DNA of 64,000 bases, from contig JACKQC010000017.1 in the NCBI GenBank assembly GCA_024233085.1, positions 62,001 through 126,000 on the forward strand, in the 5' to 3' direction. Both the position numbers and the translations under genes were made by a program. Positions 34,436 through 44,388 of the stretch are shown one piece after another (position 1 is the stretch's first letter; the number at the start of each line of letters is the position of its first letter). The notes below the pieces were generated by a model. That model was not told the DNA's origin, ran no database searches, and saw nothing but the letters and a program-made list of their open reading frames with translations. This DNA is from Akkermansiaceae bacterium. GTDB taxonomy: Bacteria > Verrucomicrobiota > Verrucomicrobiia > Verrucomicrobiales > DEV007.

Positions 34436-37400
34436 TCAGCCGGCGTGGGCCATGGCGGCCGCGGCCTCTTCTTCGGTGGTCAGCGAGGGCACGGCGGCGG
34501 CGGAGCCGTCGTCAACGGCCGAGGAGCCGGAGTCGGCGGCGGGCGCCGCCTCGATGGTGAGGGCCTGGCCGTCGTCGGTGCTGACTTCGATCGCCTGGCC
34601 GTCGTCGGTGAGCACGGCCTCGGCGACGGGGGCGTTCTGGTAGACGAACTCGGCGTCGGCGGCCGTGGTGGTGGAGCCGTCGGCGTAGGTCACCTGGGCG
34701 ACCCCATGCACGCGGACGTCGCCGCCGGCGGTGTAGTAGCCCTGGTTATCGCTCAGCAGGTCGATCGAAACGATCCCGGCGTCCTCGAGGGAGGTCAGCT
34801 CGCCGTCGTCGACGATGCCGTCGCCGTCGGCGTCCTGCCAGAGGGCGAATTTCGAGAATTCGGCGTCCCCGCTGCCGAGAGTTCCGTCGCCGTCGGTGTC
34901 GAAGGCTTGCAGGCCCTCGAGGTCGGTTTCGGCGCCTTCGCGGTAACCGGTGAAGGAAAACTCGGAGACATCGTCCACCTGGCCGTTTGCGTTGCCGTCG
35001 TAGATGAGCACGGCATCGTCCTCGTCCGCCCACGCGGTCTGGTCGGCTTGACCGTCTCCATCGATGTCGAAGAGGATGCCGTCCTGGAGTCCGTCGAATT
35101 CGACGCCATCGCCATCGAGATCGATCACGATCGGCGGGACGCCGCTGACGCCCTGCACGGTGACGCTGATGGTTCCCGTGGTGGTGTGGCCGCTCTGATC
35201 GATCACGGTGTACTCGAACTGGTCGAGCTGGGCGTCGCCGGTGTTCAGGGCGCCGAACTGGCCATTGGGATCGTAGGTGAGCGAGCCGTCGGCATTCAGC
35301 GTGACGAGAGCGCCGGACGAAACCTGGACCGTCTGTCCCACGCCGATGGGCGTGGTGTCGATCTCGGTGAGCGTGAGGACGTCGTTGCTGACGTGGTTGT
35401 CGTTGTTCAGCGGGTTGTCGATGTTGACGGTGGCGTTTTCGGCCACGTTCGACTGATCGCCGATGGCGAGGATGGGCTCGTTCAGGATGTTCTGGGCATG
35501 CTGCGGCGCGATGCCCGCGATAATGTCGATGATCTGGGCCTGGCTGATGCCCGCGTAGGTGGGCGCCGTCATCAGGAGTGGATTGCCGGCGGCGTCGAGC
35601 GAGGCCGCCTGTTCCAGAACCGCCAGACCCGCGGGGCTGGATGCCGCTTCCTGAATCGCGATAAAGGCCAGGGTGATCCCGGCGGCTTTCGCGGCGGCGG
35701 CGGCATTGAGGATGGCCGCCTGCGGGGCCACGATCTGGCTCGACGGGCTCGCGTCCGTCAGGATGACAAGAACCTGGTCCGCATAGGGGCGACCGGCGCC
35801 GCCCGACTGGAGCGAGGCCTGGATCTGCTGGACGCCGAAGTTGATCGCGTAGTCGATGTTCGTGCCTCCCGCGAACGGACGGCTGTAGGTGAGCGTCGAG
35901 TTGACGAAAGCCTGATCGTCCGCCGTGAGACCGATGTTCATCTGGCCCTGGCCGGTCGCGGACCAACTGTAAAGGGCGGCTTTGGCGCCGTTGGTTTCGC
36001 TGAAAGGCATCAGGTCCGCCATGCCGGAAATCAACGCCCTCGACTGGGCGAATTCCGTGTTGTCGACCGATCCGGAAAGGTCGTTTCCGAACCAGAGGTC
36101 GAAGGTGGCGTAGGTGACCGTCAGTTCCCCCGTCGCGCCGGTGCTGGCGCCGTCGTTGTCCTGCACGGCGTACTGAACCTGAGTCGGCTGGCCCTGCAGA
36201 TTGGCGTCCGGGGTAAAGGTGATGTTCCCCTGTCCGTCGGTGGTCCACACCCCTTCTCCGGCCACCACGAGGGTGTCCTGGATGCCGGCGGTGTTCAGAT
36301 CGAGGTCCACGGTGGTCGGATCGATGGTGCCATCGACGTCGTAGTCGTTGGCGGTGACATCGAAAGTCACCGCGCGCCCCGGGGTGTTGCCGAGGGAGTA
36401 GTCGTTGACACCCACGGGCGCGTCGTTGACGCCGTCGATGACGATGTTCGCCGTGGCCGTGGCCGTTCCGCCGTGGCCGTCGCTCACGGTGTAGGTGAAA
36501 GAATCGGTGGCCGTCTGTCCGACGGGAAGTTCGAATTGATCGTTCGGATCGTAGTCCACCGTGCCATCGGCCTTCAGAGTCACTTCGGCGCCGGACGCGA
36601 GGGTGATCGTCTGGCCGACGCTGATGTTGACCCCGTTGATCTGGGTGATGGCAAGGGGATCGAGATCGGGATCGATGTCGTTGAGGCGGGGATCGAAATT
36701 CGCCACGCCGTCTTCGGCGACATGCTCGAGATCGTTCATGGCCACCGGGGCATCGTTGACGCCGGTGATGGTCATGACCACGGACGCCGTGTCCGTGCCG
36801 CCGTGTCCGTCACTGATGGTGTAGGTGAAGGTATCGGTGCCGTTCTGGCCGCCGGCGAGGCTGTTGAACTGGCCGTTCGGGTTGTAGTCGATCGTGCCGT
36901 CGGGTTTCAGCGTGACCAGGGCGCCCGAGGCGAGGGCGATCGGCACACCGACCGCCACGAGTTGGCCGTCGATTTCAGTGATGGAGAGGGTCTGCCCTTC
37001 CGCGTCGGTGTCGTTCGGAAGAACCGCCACGTTTTTCGGCGAGTTCTGCGTCGTGGTGGCGCTGTTATCTGCCGCCACGGGCGCGTCGTTGGTTCCCGTG
37101 ATGGTGAAGGTGGCCGTGGCGGTGTCGGTCAGGCCTTCGCTGTCCACCACCGTGTAAACGAAGGAGTCCGTCGCCGTCTGGCCCGCCGCCAGGGAATCGA
37201 ATTTCCCGTTGGTGTCATAGTCCACCGATCCGTCGGCGTTGACCGTGACAATGGCGCCGGAGGCGAGGGTCACCATCGATCCCGGAGTCACGGCGGTGTT
37301 GCCGATTTTCGAGATCGTGGGCGTGCCGTCTTCGGCGTCGGTGTCGTTGCCGATCAGGCCGAGATTGACGGTTCCGTTTTCGTCCACGGAAGTGCCGTCG

Positions 37401-40400
37401 TCGTTGGCGACCGGGGCGTCGTTGACGCCGTTGATCGTCACCGTGACGGTGGCCGTGTCGCGACCCCCGTGGCCGTCATCGATGGTGTAGGTGAAGGAGT
37501 CGGTCGCGGTGTCGCCCGTGCCAAGGCTTTCGAAGGCGCCGTTCGGGCTGTATTTGATCTCGCCGCCGAGCAGCGTGATCTGGGCTCCCGAGGCCAGGGT
37601 GAAAGGCACGCCCGGAGTCAGCACGGCACCGTTGGCCGAGATGATCTGAAGCGGATCGCCCTCGGCGTCGGTGTCGTTGCCGAGGACGGCGATGCTTTTG
37701 TCGGTGTTTTCGTTGGTCGAGACCGCGTCATCGTTGGCGACGGGAGCGTCGTTGATCGCGGTGTAGTTCACCGTCAGCGGGCTGTTGTCGGTCAGGTTGC
37801 CGGGATCGGTCACCGTCAGCGTGTAGCTCGGAGCATGCTCGCCGCCGTCGTGCTGAAACTGCACGCGTCCGTCGGCGATGTCCTGCTGGGTGAAGCTGGT
37901 GGCCGGCTGGCCATCGACGAGAAACTGGCCGCCAATCGGGTTCGAAACCGTGAAGACCAGATCGGTCGGGCCATGATCCGCGTCGGTGGCGCTGATGTTG
38001 GCCGTGGTGATCGGAATCGTCTGCCCTTCGGTGATCGTCATCGTGTTGGCCGTGATGACCGGGGCGTCGTTGACGCCGGTGATGGTCATCGTCACCGTGG
38101 CGGTGTCGCTTCCGCCCTGCCCGTCACTGATCGTGTAGGTGAAGGTGTCCGTCGCGGTCTGTCCATCGACGAGCGATTCGAAGGCGCCGTTCGGATTGTA
38201 GATCACGTCGCCGTTTCCGAGCGACATGACTGTGGCGCCGGAGGCGAGCGTCACCGGGATGCCGACGCCGGCAAAGCTGCCGTTGAGGTTGACGATCGAG
38301 AGCGGGTTGTTCTCGGCGTCGGTGTCGTTGCCGACCAGTGAAACGGTTTTTTGGGTGTTCTCGTTCGTGTTGCCGCTGTCGTCGTTGGCGACGGGGGCGT
38401 CGTTGATCGGCGTGTAGTTCGCCGTCAGCGGAGCGGAATCGGTGAGGCCGTCCGGATCGGCGACGGTGAGGGTGTAGCTGGGAGCCTTCTCTCCGCCGTC
38501 GTGCTCGAACTGCACCCGGCCGTCCTCGACATCCTTCAGGGTGAAAGAGGTGGCGGGCTGCCCGTCGACCAGGAATTGGCCGCCGACGAGATTGGTGACT
38601 GTGAAGGTCAGCTCGGGCGAGGAATCGTCCGGATCGGTGGCGTTGATGTTGGCCGTTGTGATCGGAATGGTCTCGCCTTCCTGGAGGGTCATCGTGTTGG
38701 CCGTGATGGTCGGGCCATCGTTGACGCCGGTGATGTTGAAAGTCACCGTCGCCGTGTCGGTCCCGCCGTTTCCATCATCGATAAGGTAGGTGAAACTGTC
38801 GGTGGCCGTCTCGCCGGCGCCGAGTCCCTCGAAGGCGCCGTTGGGATTGTAAACCACGTCGCCGTTGGCCTTGACGGTCACCTCGGCGCCGGAGGCCAGT
38901 GAGGTGGGCACACCGAAGGCGATGGTCTGCCCGTCGATCTCGGTGATCACCAGGTGATCGTTCTCGGCGTCGGTGTCGTTGGCCGAGACGGGTTTGATCG
39001 TCTTCGGTGTGTTCTCGTCGGTTGTGTAGGAATCGTCGTTTGCAACGGGGGCGTCGTTGATCGGCGTGTAGTTCGCCGTCAGCGGCTCGGAATCGGCCAG
39101 GCCGCCGCTGTCCGTCACCGTCAGGTCATAGGCCGGCGGGATTTCGCCGCCGTCATGGACAAATTGCACCCTGCCGTCGTTGATGTCCTGCTGCGTGAAG
39201 GTCGTGGACGGCTGGCCGTCGACCAGGAATTCTCCGCCGGCGAGATTCGTCACCGTGAAGACCAGATCGACCGGATCGTCGTCCACGTCCGCCGCCGCGA
39301 TCATCGCCGGGGTGATGTCCACCGTTTCGCCCTCCTCGAGGGTGAGTTCGTTGATCGTGATCGCCGGGCCGTCGTTGACGCCCCCGATTTCGATGGTCAC
39401 GGTGGCGGTGTCGGTGCCGCCGTGGTTGTCGAGGATCGTGTAGGTGAAGGTTTCGGTCGCGCTTTCGCCGGCGTTCAGGCTCTGATAGCCCTGGCCCGGG
39501 TCGAAACGGTAGCTGCCGTCGCTGGAAACGGTCAGCGTTCCGTTTCCGAGCGACACGGTGCGATCGCCGCCATCCGGAACCGTGTAGTTGGCGCCGGCAA
39601 CGGTGATTTTCGAAACGCGATGCTCGTCGCTGGTGTCCACGTCGGAGTCGTTCGACAGGAGGCCGTGGCCCGCCCCCGCCACCGAGCTGCCCGTGTCGGA
39701 GCCGACGGTGTCCTCGTTGATGGAGATGGTGTCGTCGTTGGCGACGGGCTTGTCGTTGACGCCGACCACGGTGATGGTCACGTCGCGCGTCACCGAACCG
39801 CCCTCGGCGTCGGTGACCGTGTAGGTGAAGGTGTCGGTCAGCGTCTCGCCCTCGGCGAGCGCCTGGACCTGGCCGTTCAGGTTGTCCAATGCGTAGTCGT
39901 AGGCGCCGGTCTGGGCGTCGATGGTCAGCGTGCCGAATTGACCCGCGCCGCCTCCGCTGACAACGACCGGATCGGTCGAGTCCACGTCGTAGGCGACCAA
40001 GTCGCCGGAAACGCCGGCGGTGTCCTCGACGGCGGTGTTGACCGCGTCATGGGCGAAGGGCAACACGTTCGCGCCTCCGTTGCCGTCGTACTCGACCACG
40101 ATGTCCTGGGTCTGCTGGTTGAACTGCGGGTCGAAATACGTCACGCGGAAGGTTTCCGTCTCGCCGGGGAGCGGCGTGGCGTCGGGTTGCACGTTGATGT
40201 CGAAGGTGCCGTCCGGATTGAACACGATGTCGCTGTGCTCGCCCCCGACGAGGTGGCCGGGCGTGTTGCTGTCGCCGGTTTCGAGCGATTCCACCACGAT
40301 GGGGAGCTGCGAGTTGATGTTCGGGCTTTCTCCGGGCCGGTCGAGGTCGCCGGTGCTGTCCGGCGGCACGATGGGCGCGTCGCCGTTGCCGTCATGGACG

Positions 40401-43400
40401 AAGGTGAGGGTCTCGGTCACCGTTTTGCCCGGGATGGTCGGGTGCGGGTAAGTGACGAGGAAGGTGTCCTCGCTGCCCGCCGGGGCGTCCTGATCCGGCA
40501 CATAGTCGAAGGTGCCGTCCGGATTCACCACGATGACGCCGAAGTTCCCGTCCAGCGGATTGCCGGACGTGGTCTCGGTCCCGCCGCCCGGGGCGGGGTG
40601 GGAGACGATCACTTCGGAGGCCGGGGTGTGGGCCGGGACCGGGGGATTGGTCGTGTCCGGGTCTCCCTGGCCGCCGATCTGGCCGCTCGTCGGATCGAGG
40701 ATGGTCACGTTTCCGTTGCCGTCGTTGATGAAGGTCAGGGTTTCGACCACGTCGATGGTCTTGTTCGGGTTCGACGGATCGGTCACCGGATAGCGGACGG
40801 TGAAGATATCCACCCCGGCCGGAGCGTCGGGGATCGGATTGTAGTCGAAGGTGCCGTCCTCGTTGAACACCAAGTTGCCCAACTGGCCGTCCACCAATTC
40901 GCCTCCCTCGCCGGTGTCGCCCGTGTTGAGCGACGTCACCAGAATGTCGGGCTTGTCGGTGTCCGGATCGACCGGGCGATTGTCCGAATCGTCCGCCGTC
41001 ACGATGTTGTCGCTGGTTGGCGGCTGGACGAACGCGCCGCCGTTGCCGTCGCCGACAAAGACGAGCGTTTCGACGGTTTCTTTCCCGTTTTCGTCGGTGT
41101 AGGTGACGGTGAAAGTCTCGGTTTCGCCCGCGCCGAGCGGGGCGTTCGGGTCCATCAGATAGTCGTAGGTGCCGTCATTGTTGAACACCAGGATGCCGTT
41201 CTCGCCCTCGACGGGATCGCCCGCGCCACCGGTGCTGCCGGGATTGCCGGCGTTGTCCACCGAATCGACCCGCAGCGAGGCTTTGGCCAGGTCGGGCGTG
41301 TTGTTGTCCGGATCGTCGAAGAACGATTCGCCCGGGCCGTTGGTGACCGTCGGCGCCAGCGGCGTCACGTTTCCGCTGCCGTCGTGCTGAAAAACCAGCG
41401 TCTCGGTGACCAGGATCGTTTCGCCTGGATTGGCGGGATCCTCCACCGGGTATTCCACCGTGAAGGTGTCGAGGCCGGCCGGAGCGCCGGGATCCGGATT
41501 GTAGTCGAAGGTGCCGTCTTCGTTGAAGACCAGTTCGCCGCGGCTGCCATCCACCAATTCGCCGCCGTGCCCGGTGTCGCCCGTGTCGATCGAAAGCACG
41601 GTGATGTCGGGGCGGGTCGCGGTGGGATCGATCTGCCGGTCGCTGGTGTCGGGATCGCCGGGCGAAACGCCAATCTCGAAGCTCACCGGATCGTTGACTT
41701 CCGCGCCGTCGTCGCCGTTTCCGACGAACTCGATGGTTTCCACCGTCGTTTTTCCGTTTTCGTCGGTGTAGGTGACGGTGAAGGTCTCGGTTTCGCCCGC
41801 GCCGAGCGGGTTGGCCGGGTCCATGACGTAGTCGTAGGTGCCGTCGCTGTTGAAAACAAGCACGCCGTTGTCGCCGTGGACGGCGTCGCCCACGCCGCCG
41901 GTGCTGTCGGGACCGCCGGCGTTGTCCACCGAGGCCACCACAATGCTCGAGGCCGGATCGGGCGTCTTGTTGTCCGGATCGTCGAAAAAGGACTCGCCCG
42001 GGTCATTCGTGACCGTCGGCGGGACGGGGAGCACGTTTCCGGCGCCGTCATGATAAAAGACCAGCGTCTCGGTGACCTCGAGGGTTTGGCCCGGATTGGC
42101 CGGGTCCTCGACCGGATAGGTCACTGTGAAGGTGTCGATGCCCTCCGGAGCGTCGGGATCGGGATTGTAGTCGAAGGTGCCGTCTTCGTTGAAGACCAGC
42201 TCGCCCCGGCTGCCATCCACCAGGTCGCCACCATGCCCGGTGTCGCCCGTGTCCACGGAAACCACTGTGATGTCCGGTCGCGTCGCGGCGGGATCGATCG
42301 GCCGGTCGCTGGCGTCGGGATCGCCGGGCGACACGCCAATCTCGAAGCTCACCGGATCGTTGACTTCCGCGCCGTCGTCGCCGTTGCCGACGAACTCGAT
42401 GGTTTCCACCGTCGTCTTTCCGTCTTCGTCGGTGTAGGTGACGGTGAAAGTCTCGGTTTCGCCCGCGCCGAGGGGGTTGGCCGGGTCCATGACGTAGTCG
42501 TAGGTGCCGTCGCTGTTGAAGACGAGCACGCCGTTGTCTCCGTGGACGGCGTCGCCCACGCCGCCGGTGCTGTCGGGACCGCCGGCGTTGTCGACCGAGG
42601 CCACCACGATGCTCGAGGCCGGATCGGGTGTCTTGTTGTCCGGATCGTCAAAGAAGGACTCGTCCGGGTCGTTGGTGACCGTCGGCGGGACGGGAATCGT
42701 CGTTCCGGCGCCGTCGTGATAGAAGACGAGCGTCTCGGTAACCTCGAGGGTCTGGCCCGGATTGGCCGGGTCTTCGACAGGGTAGGTGACGGTGTAGGTG
42801 TCGATTCCCTCCTGAGCCAGCGGGTCGGGCACGTAGTCATAGGTGCCGTCCTCGTTGAAAACCAGGCTGCCGCGGCTGCCCTCGACCAGTTCGCCGCCGA
42901 TTCCCATGTCGCCGGTGTCCACCGAGACGACCTTGAGCCCCGACTGATCCGCCGAGGGATCGATCTGCCGGTCGCTGCCGTCGGGATCTTCAGGCTGCAC
43001 GCCGACCTCGCCGCTCAGGGGTGGCTGGACGGCGGCGGTGGGGACCAGTTCGCTTTCCGGGTCCTCCGGATCGACCGGAACGGGCGCGGTGCCGACGATG
43101 GTGATCGTTTCGGTGGTCTGGTTGCCATTCTCATCGGTGTAGGTGACCGTGTAGGTTTCCGTCTCGCCCTCGCCAAGCGGGTTGGCGGGGTCCATGATGT
43201 AGTCGTAGGTGCCGTCGATATTGAACACCAGGACGCCGTTGCCGCCCGTCACCGGATCGCCGGCGCCGCCGGTGGCGCCTTCGTTGCCGGCGTTGTCGAC
43301 GGAGGCGACCGCAATGTCCGTCGTCTTGTTGCCCTCCTCGTCGAGCGTGATGAGCGGGTTGTTGTTGTCGTCATCGTCGAAGAAATCGACCTCCGGATCG

Positions 43401-44269
43401 TTCGTCACCGTCGGCGGAATCCACGCCGGCTTGCCCGTCAGGCGATCGAAGACCAGCGTCTCGGTGACCGTGAGCGTCTCGCCCGGGTGTTCCGGGTCCT
43501 CGACCGGGTATTCGATCAGGAAAATGTCCAGGCCGGGTTCCTTGTTCTTGCCGTCGGTGTAGTAGGTGAACTGGCCGTTCTTTTCGAAAAGCAGTTCGCC
43601 CCAGGAACTGCGGACGGGATGGCCCGCGGTCGCGGATTTCCCGCTGTCGAGCGACGTCACGATGATGTCGCGCGCCTTCGTTCCCGGCGCCACCTCGCGA
43701 TTCGACAGGTCGGGGTCCTTGTCACCCGCGATCCGGCCGCTCAGGCTGGGGCGCGGCGGGATGACCGGGTCGGACTCCTCCGACTTGGCCGCGTGTCGGA
43801 AAGGGGCCGACTCCTCGGGCGCGAGCGGATCGATGCCGTCGCCACCGCCGCTCAGCGAGTAGCCGCCGACCGTCGAGGAAGGCTCGAAAAAGCGATCGCC
43901 GTAGTTGGCGTACTGCACGTTCGAATAGCGCATCAGCGAGAAGCCCGTTCCGTTCGGAAGACTGCCGACGAGATTCTCGACGTTGCTGCCTTCGTCGGTC
44001 GCCGCGGCGTCGCCGCCGAAGGAGATCGTGATCGGGTCCTCCTGATCGGCCAGAGCGTAGAAGTCGTCCACCACCACGTCCGTTCCGTCGGCGTAGTGAA
44101 TGATGAGGTCCTGGCCCTTCTGTTCCAGCTCGACCTCGGAAGGACTGCCGTTTTCGTCGACCAGCAGGATATCCTCGCCGGGGGCGACCTTGATTTCGGC
44201 GCCATCCACGGGTTTCACCGTTTCGCGGGTGCTTCCGTCGGCTGCTTTGATGATGATCTCGTGTTGCAT
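34436..44269 (-). CDS. Giant type I-secreted adhesin (BapA/LapA-like, 3277 residues)
   Basis: The N-terminus (about 1-90) resembles the BapA-prefix/retention region (VELEQKGQDLIIHYADGTDVVVDDFYAL). Residues about 190-1395 hold alternating Asp/Gly-rich modules of about 110 residues, with a 222-residue unit duplicated almost exactly. Residues 1400-2720 are VCBS and cadherin-like repeats (NDAPVANDD, DTATVT) alternating with CSPG-type repeats. A von Willebrand A domain at about 2723-2925 has an intact MIDAS (Asp2730, Ser2732, Ser2734, Thr2803, Asp2839). Near 3043-3180 are EF-hand-like calcium loops (DLDGDGVEF, DIDGDGQAD, DADGDGIVDDGEL). I see no RTX nonapeptide repeats. The exporter genes follow directly upstream. 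The start at 44269 gives MQHEIIIKAADG; the sequence before it is noncoding leader. Confidence 0.92.
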   Translation of the reverse strand: MQHEIIIKAADGSTRETVKPVDGAEIKVAPGEDILLVDENGSPSEVELEQKGQDLIIHYADGTDVVVDDFYALADQEDPITISFGGDAAATDEGSNVENLVGSLPNGTGFSLMRYSNVQYANYGDRFFEPSSTVGGYSLSGGGDGIDPLAPEESAPFRHAAKSEESDPVIPPRPSLSGRIAGDKDPDLSNREVAPGTKARDIIVTSLDSGKSATAGHPVRSSWGELLFEKNGQFTYYTDGKNKEPGLDIFLIEYPVEDPEHPGETLTVTETLVFDRLTGKPAWIPPTVTNDPEVDFFDDDDNNNPLITLDEEGNKTTDIAVASVDNAGNEGATGGAGDPVTGGNGVLVFNIDGTYDYIMDPANPLGEGETETYTVTYTDENGNQTTETITIVGTAPVPVDPEDPESELVPTAAVQPPLSGEVGVQPEDPDGSDRQIDPSADQSGLKVVSVDTGDMGIGGELVEGSRGSLVFNEDGTYDYVPDPLAQEGIDTYTVTYPVEDPANPGQTLEVTETLVFYHDGAGTTIPVPPTVTNDPDESFFDDPDNKTPDPASSIVVASVDNAGGPDSTGGVGDAVHGDNGVLVFNSDGTYDYVMDPANPLGAGETETFTVTYTDEDGKTTVETIEFVGNGDDGAEVNDPVSFEIGVSPGDPDASDRPIDPAATRPDITVVSVDTGDTGHGGDLVDGSRGELVFNEDGTFDYNPDPDAPEGIDTFTVTYPVEDPANPGQTLEVTETLVFYHDGAGNVLPVPPTVTNDPGESFFDDPDNKTPDPASSIVVASVDNAGGPDSTGGVGDAVHGDNGVLVFNSDGTYDYVMDPANPLGAGETETFTVTYTDENGKTTVETIEFVGNGDDGAEVNDPVSFEIGVSPGDPDTSDRQIDPTATRPDITVLSIDTGDTGHGGELVDGSRGELVFNEDGTFDYNPDPGAPAGLDTFTVEYPVEDPANPGETILVTETLVFQHDGSGNVTPLAPTVTNGPGESFFDDPDNNTPDLAKASLRVDSVDNAGNPGSTGGAGDPVEGENGILVFNNDGTYDYLMDPNAPLGAGETETFTVTYTDENGKETVETLVFVGDGNGGAFVQPPTSDNIVTADDSDNRPVDPDTDKPDILVTSLNTGDTGEGGELVDGQLGNLVFNEDGTFDYNPIPDAPAGVDIFTVRYPVTDPSNPNKTIDVVETLTFINDGNGNVTILDPTSGQIGGQGDPDTTNPPVPAHTPASEVIVSHPAPGGGTETTSGNPLDGNFGVIVVNPDGTFDYVPDQDAPAGSEDTFLVTYPHPTIPGKTVTETLTFVHDGNGDAPIVPPDSTGDLDRPGESPNINSQLPIVVESLETGDSNTPGHLVGGEHSDIVFNPDGTFDINVQPDATPLPGETETFRVTYFDPQFNQQTQDIVVEYDGNGGANVLPFAHDAVNTAVEDTAGVSGDLVAYDVDSTDPVVVSGGGAGQFGTLTIDAQTGAYDYALDNLNGQVQALAEGETLTDTFTYTVTDAEGGSVTRDVTITVVGVNDKPVANDDTISINEDTVGSDTGSSVAGAGHGLLSNDSDVDTSDEHRVSKITVAGANYTVPDGGDRTVSLGNGTLTVSSDGSYRFDPGQGYQSLNAGESATETFTYTILDNHGGTDTATVTIEIGGVNDGPAITINELTLEEGETVDITPAMIAAADVDDDPVDLVFTVTNLAGGEFLVDGQPSTTFTQQDINDGRVQFVHDGGEIPPAYDLTVTDSGGLADSEPLTANYTPINDAPVANDDSYTTDENTPKTIKPVSANDTDAENDHLVITEIDGQTIAFGVPTSLASGAEVTVKANGDVVYNPNGAFEGLGAGETATDSFTYLIDDGNGGTDTATVTFNITGVNDGPTITANTMTLQEGETIPITTANINATDPDDSSPELTFTVTNLVGGQFLVDGQPATSFTLKDVEDGRVQFEHDGGEKAPSYTLTVADPDGLTDSAPLTANYTPINDAPVANDDSGNTNENTQKTVSLVGNDTDAENNPLSIVNLNGSFAGVGIPVTLASGATVMSLGNGDVIYNPNGAFESLVDGQTATDTFTYTISDGQGGSDTATVTMTITGVNDAPVITANTMTITEGQTIPITTANISATDADHGPTDLVFTVSNPIGGQFLVDGQPATSFTQQDIADGRVQFQHDGGEHAPSYTLTVTDPGNLTDNSPLTVNYTAINDAPVANDDAVSTNENTDKSIAVLGNDTDAEGDPLQIISANGAVLTPGVPFTLASGAQITLLGGEIKYSPNGAFESLGTGDTATDSFTYTIDDGHGGRDTATVTVTINGVNDAPVANDDGTSVDENGTVNLGLIGNDTDAEDGTPTISKIGNTAVTPGSMVTLASGAIVTVNADGSVDYDTNGKFDSLAAGQTATDSFVYTVVDSEGLTDTATATFTITGTNDAPVAADNSATTTQNSPKNVAVLPNDTDAEGQTLSITEIDGQLVAVGVPIALASGALVTLKPDGTIDYNPNGQFNSLAGGQNGTDTFTYTISDGHGGTDTASVVMTITGVNDAPVAMNDLEHVAEDGVANFDPRLNDIDPDLDPLAITQINGVNISVGQTITLASGAEVTLKADGTVDYDPNDQFELPVGQTATDSFTYTVSDGHGGTATATANIVIDGVNDAPVGVNDYSLGNTPGRAVTFDVTANDYDVDGTIDPTTVDLDLNTAGIQDTLVVAGEGVWTTDGQGNITFTPDANLQGQPTQVQYAVQDNDGASTGATGELTVTYATFDLWFGNDLSGSVDNTEFAQSRALISGMADLMPFSETNGAKAALYSWSATGQGQMNIGLTADDQAFVNSTLTYSRPFAGGTNIDYAINFGVQQIQASLQSGGAGRPYADQVLVILTDASPSSQIVAPQAAILNAAAAAKAAGITLAFIAIQEAASSPAGLAVLEQAASLDAAGNPLLMTAPTYAGISQAQIIDIIAGIAPQHAQNILNEPILAIGDQSNVAENATVNIDNPLNNDNHVSNDVLTLTEIDTTPIGVGQTVQVSSGALVTLNADGSLTYDPNGQFGALNTGDAQLDQFEYTVIDQSGHTTTGTISVTVQGVSGVPPIVIDLDGDGVEFDGLQDGILFDIDGDGQADQTAWADEDDAVLIYDGNANGQVDDVSEFSFTGYREGAETDLEGLQAFDTDGDGTLGSGDAEFSKFALWQDADGDGIVDDGELTSLEDAGIVSIDLLSDNQGYYTAGGDVRVHGVAQVTYADGSTTTAADAEFVYQNAPVAEAVLTDDGQAIEVSTDDGQALTIEAAPAADSGSSAVDDGSAAAVPSLTTEEEAAAAMAHAG
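41380..42740 (-). repeat. 666-bp near-identical tandem duplication in the adhesin gene
   Basis: Two copies of a 222-codon block follow each other. Landmark CTCACCGGA occurs at 41682 and again at 42348, exactly 666 bp apart, with only scattered third-position differences in much of the block. The more distant flanking modules are more diverged, indicating a recent duplication of this one. Confidence 0.85.
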
Positions 44270-44339
44270 GTCTGTTTGTTTGTTAATTGGTTTGGTGCGT
44301 GGTCCGATGGGGAGGATCAAAGGGATTTCATTCCGGATT

Positions 44340-44372
44340 CAACAGGGTTGAGTCGGTGACCCAACCCTGTTG
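44340..44372. repeat. 22-bp-period palindromic repeat, locus 5 (two inverted units)
   Basis: CAACAGGGTTG at 44340 and CAACCCTGTTG at 44362 with linker AGTCGGTGACC. The two units are inverted, so the locus can also form one larger hairpin. It lies in the 119-bp gap between hlyD and the adhesin start. Confidence 0.88.
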
Positions 44373-44388
44373 GGTCGAGGGGGGTGGG

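Noticed and set aside
34445..44359. Two giant plus-strand frames (1298 and 1801 codons) opposite the adhesin
   Set aside because: The minus strand encodes the adhesin with ordered domains. The antisense frames are open only because the repetitive, GC-rich coding sequence lacks stops on the other strand.
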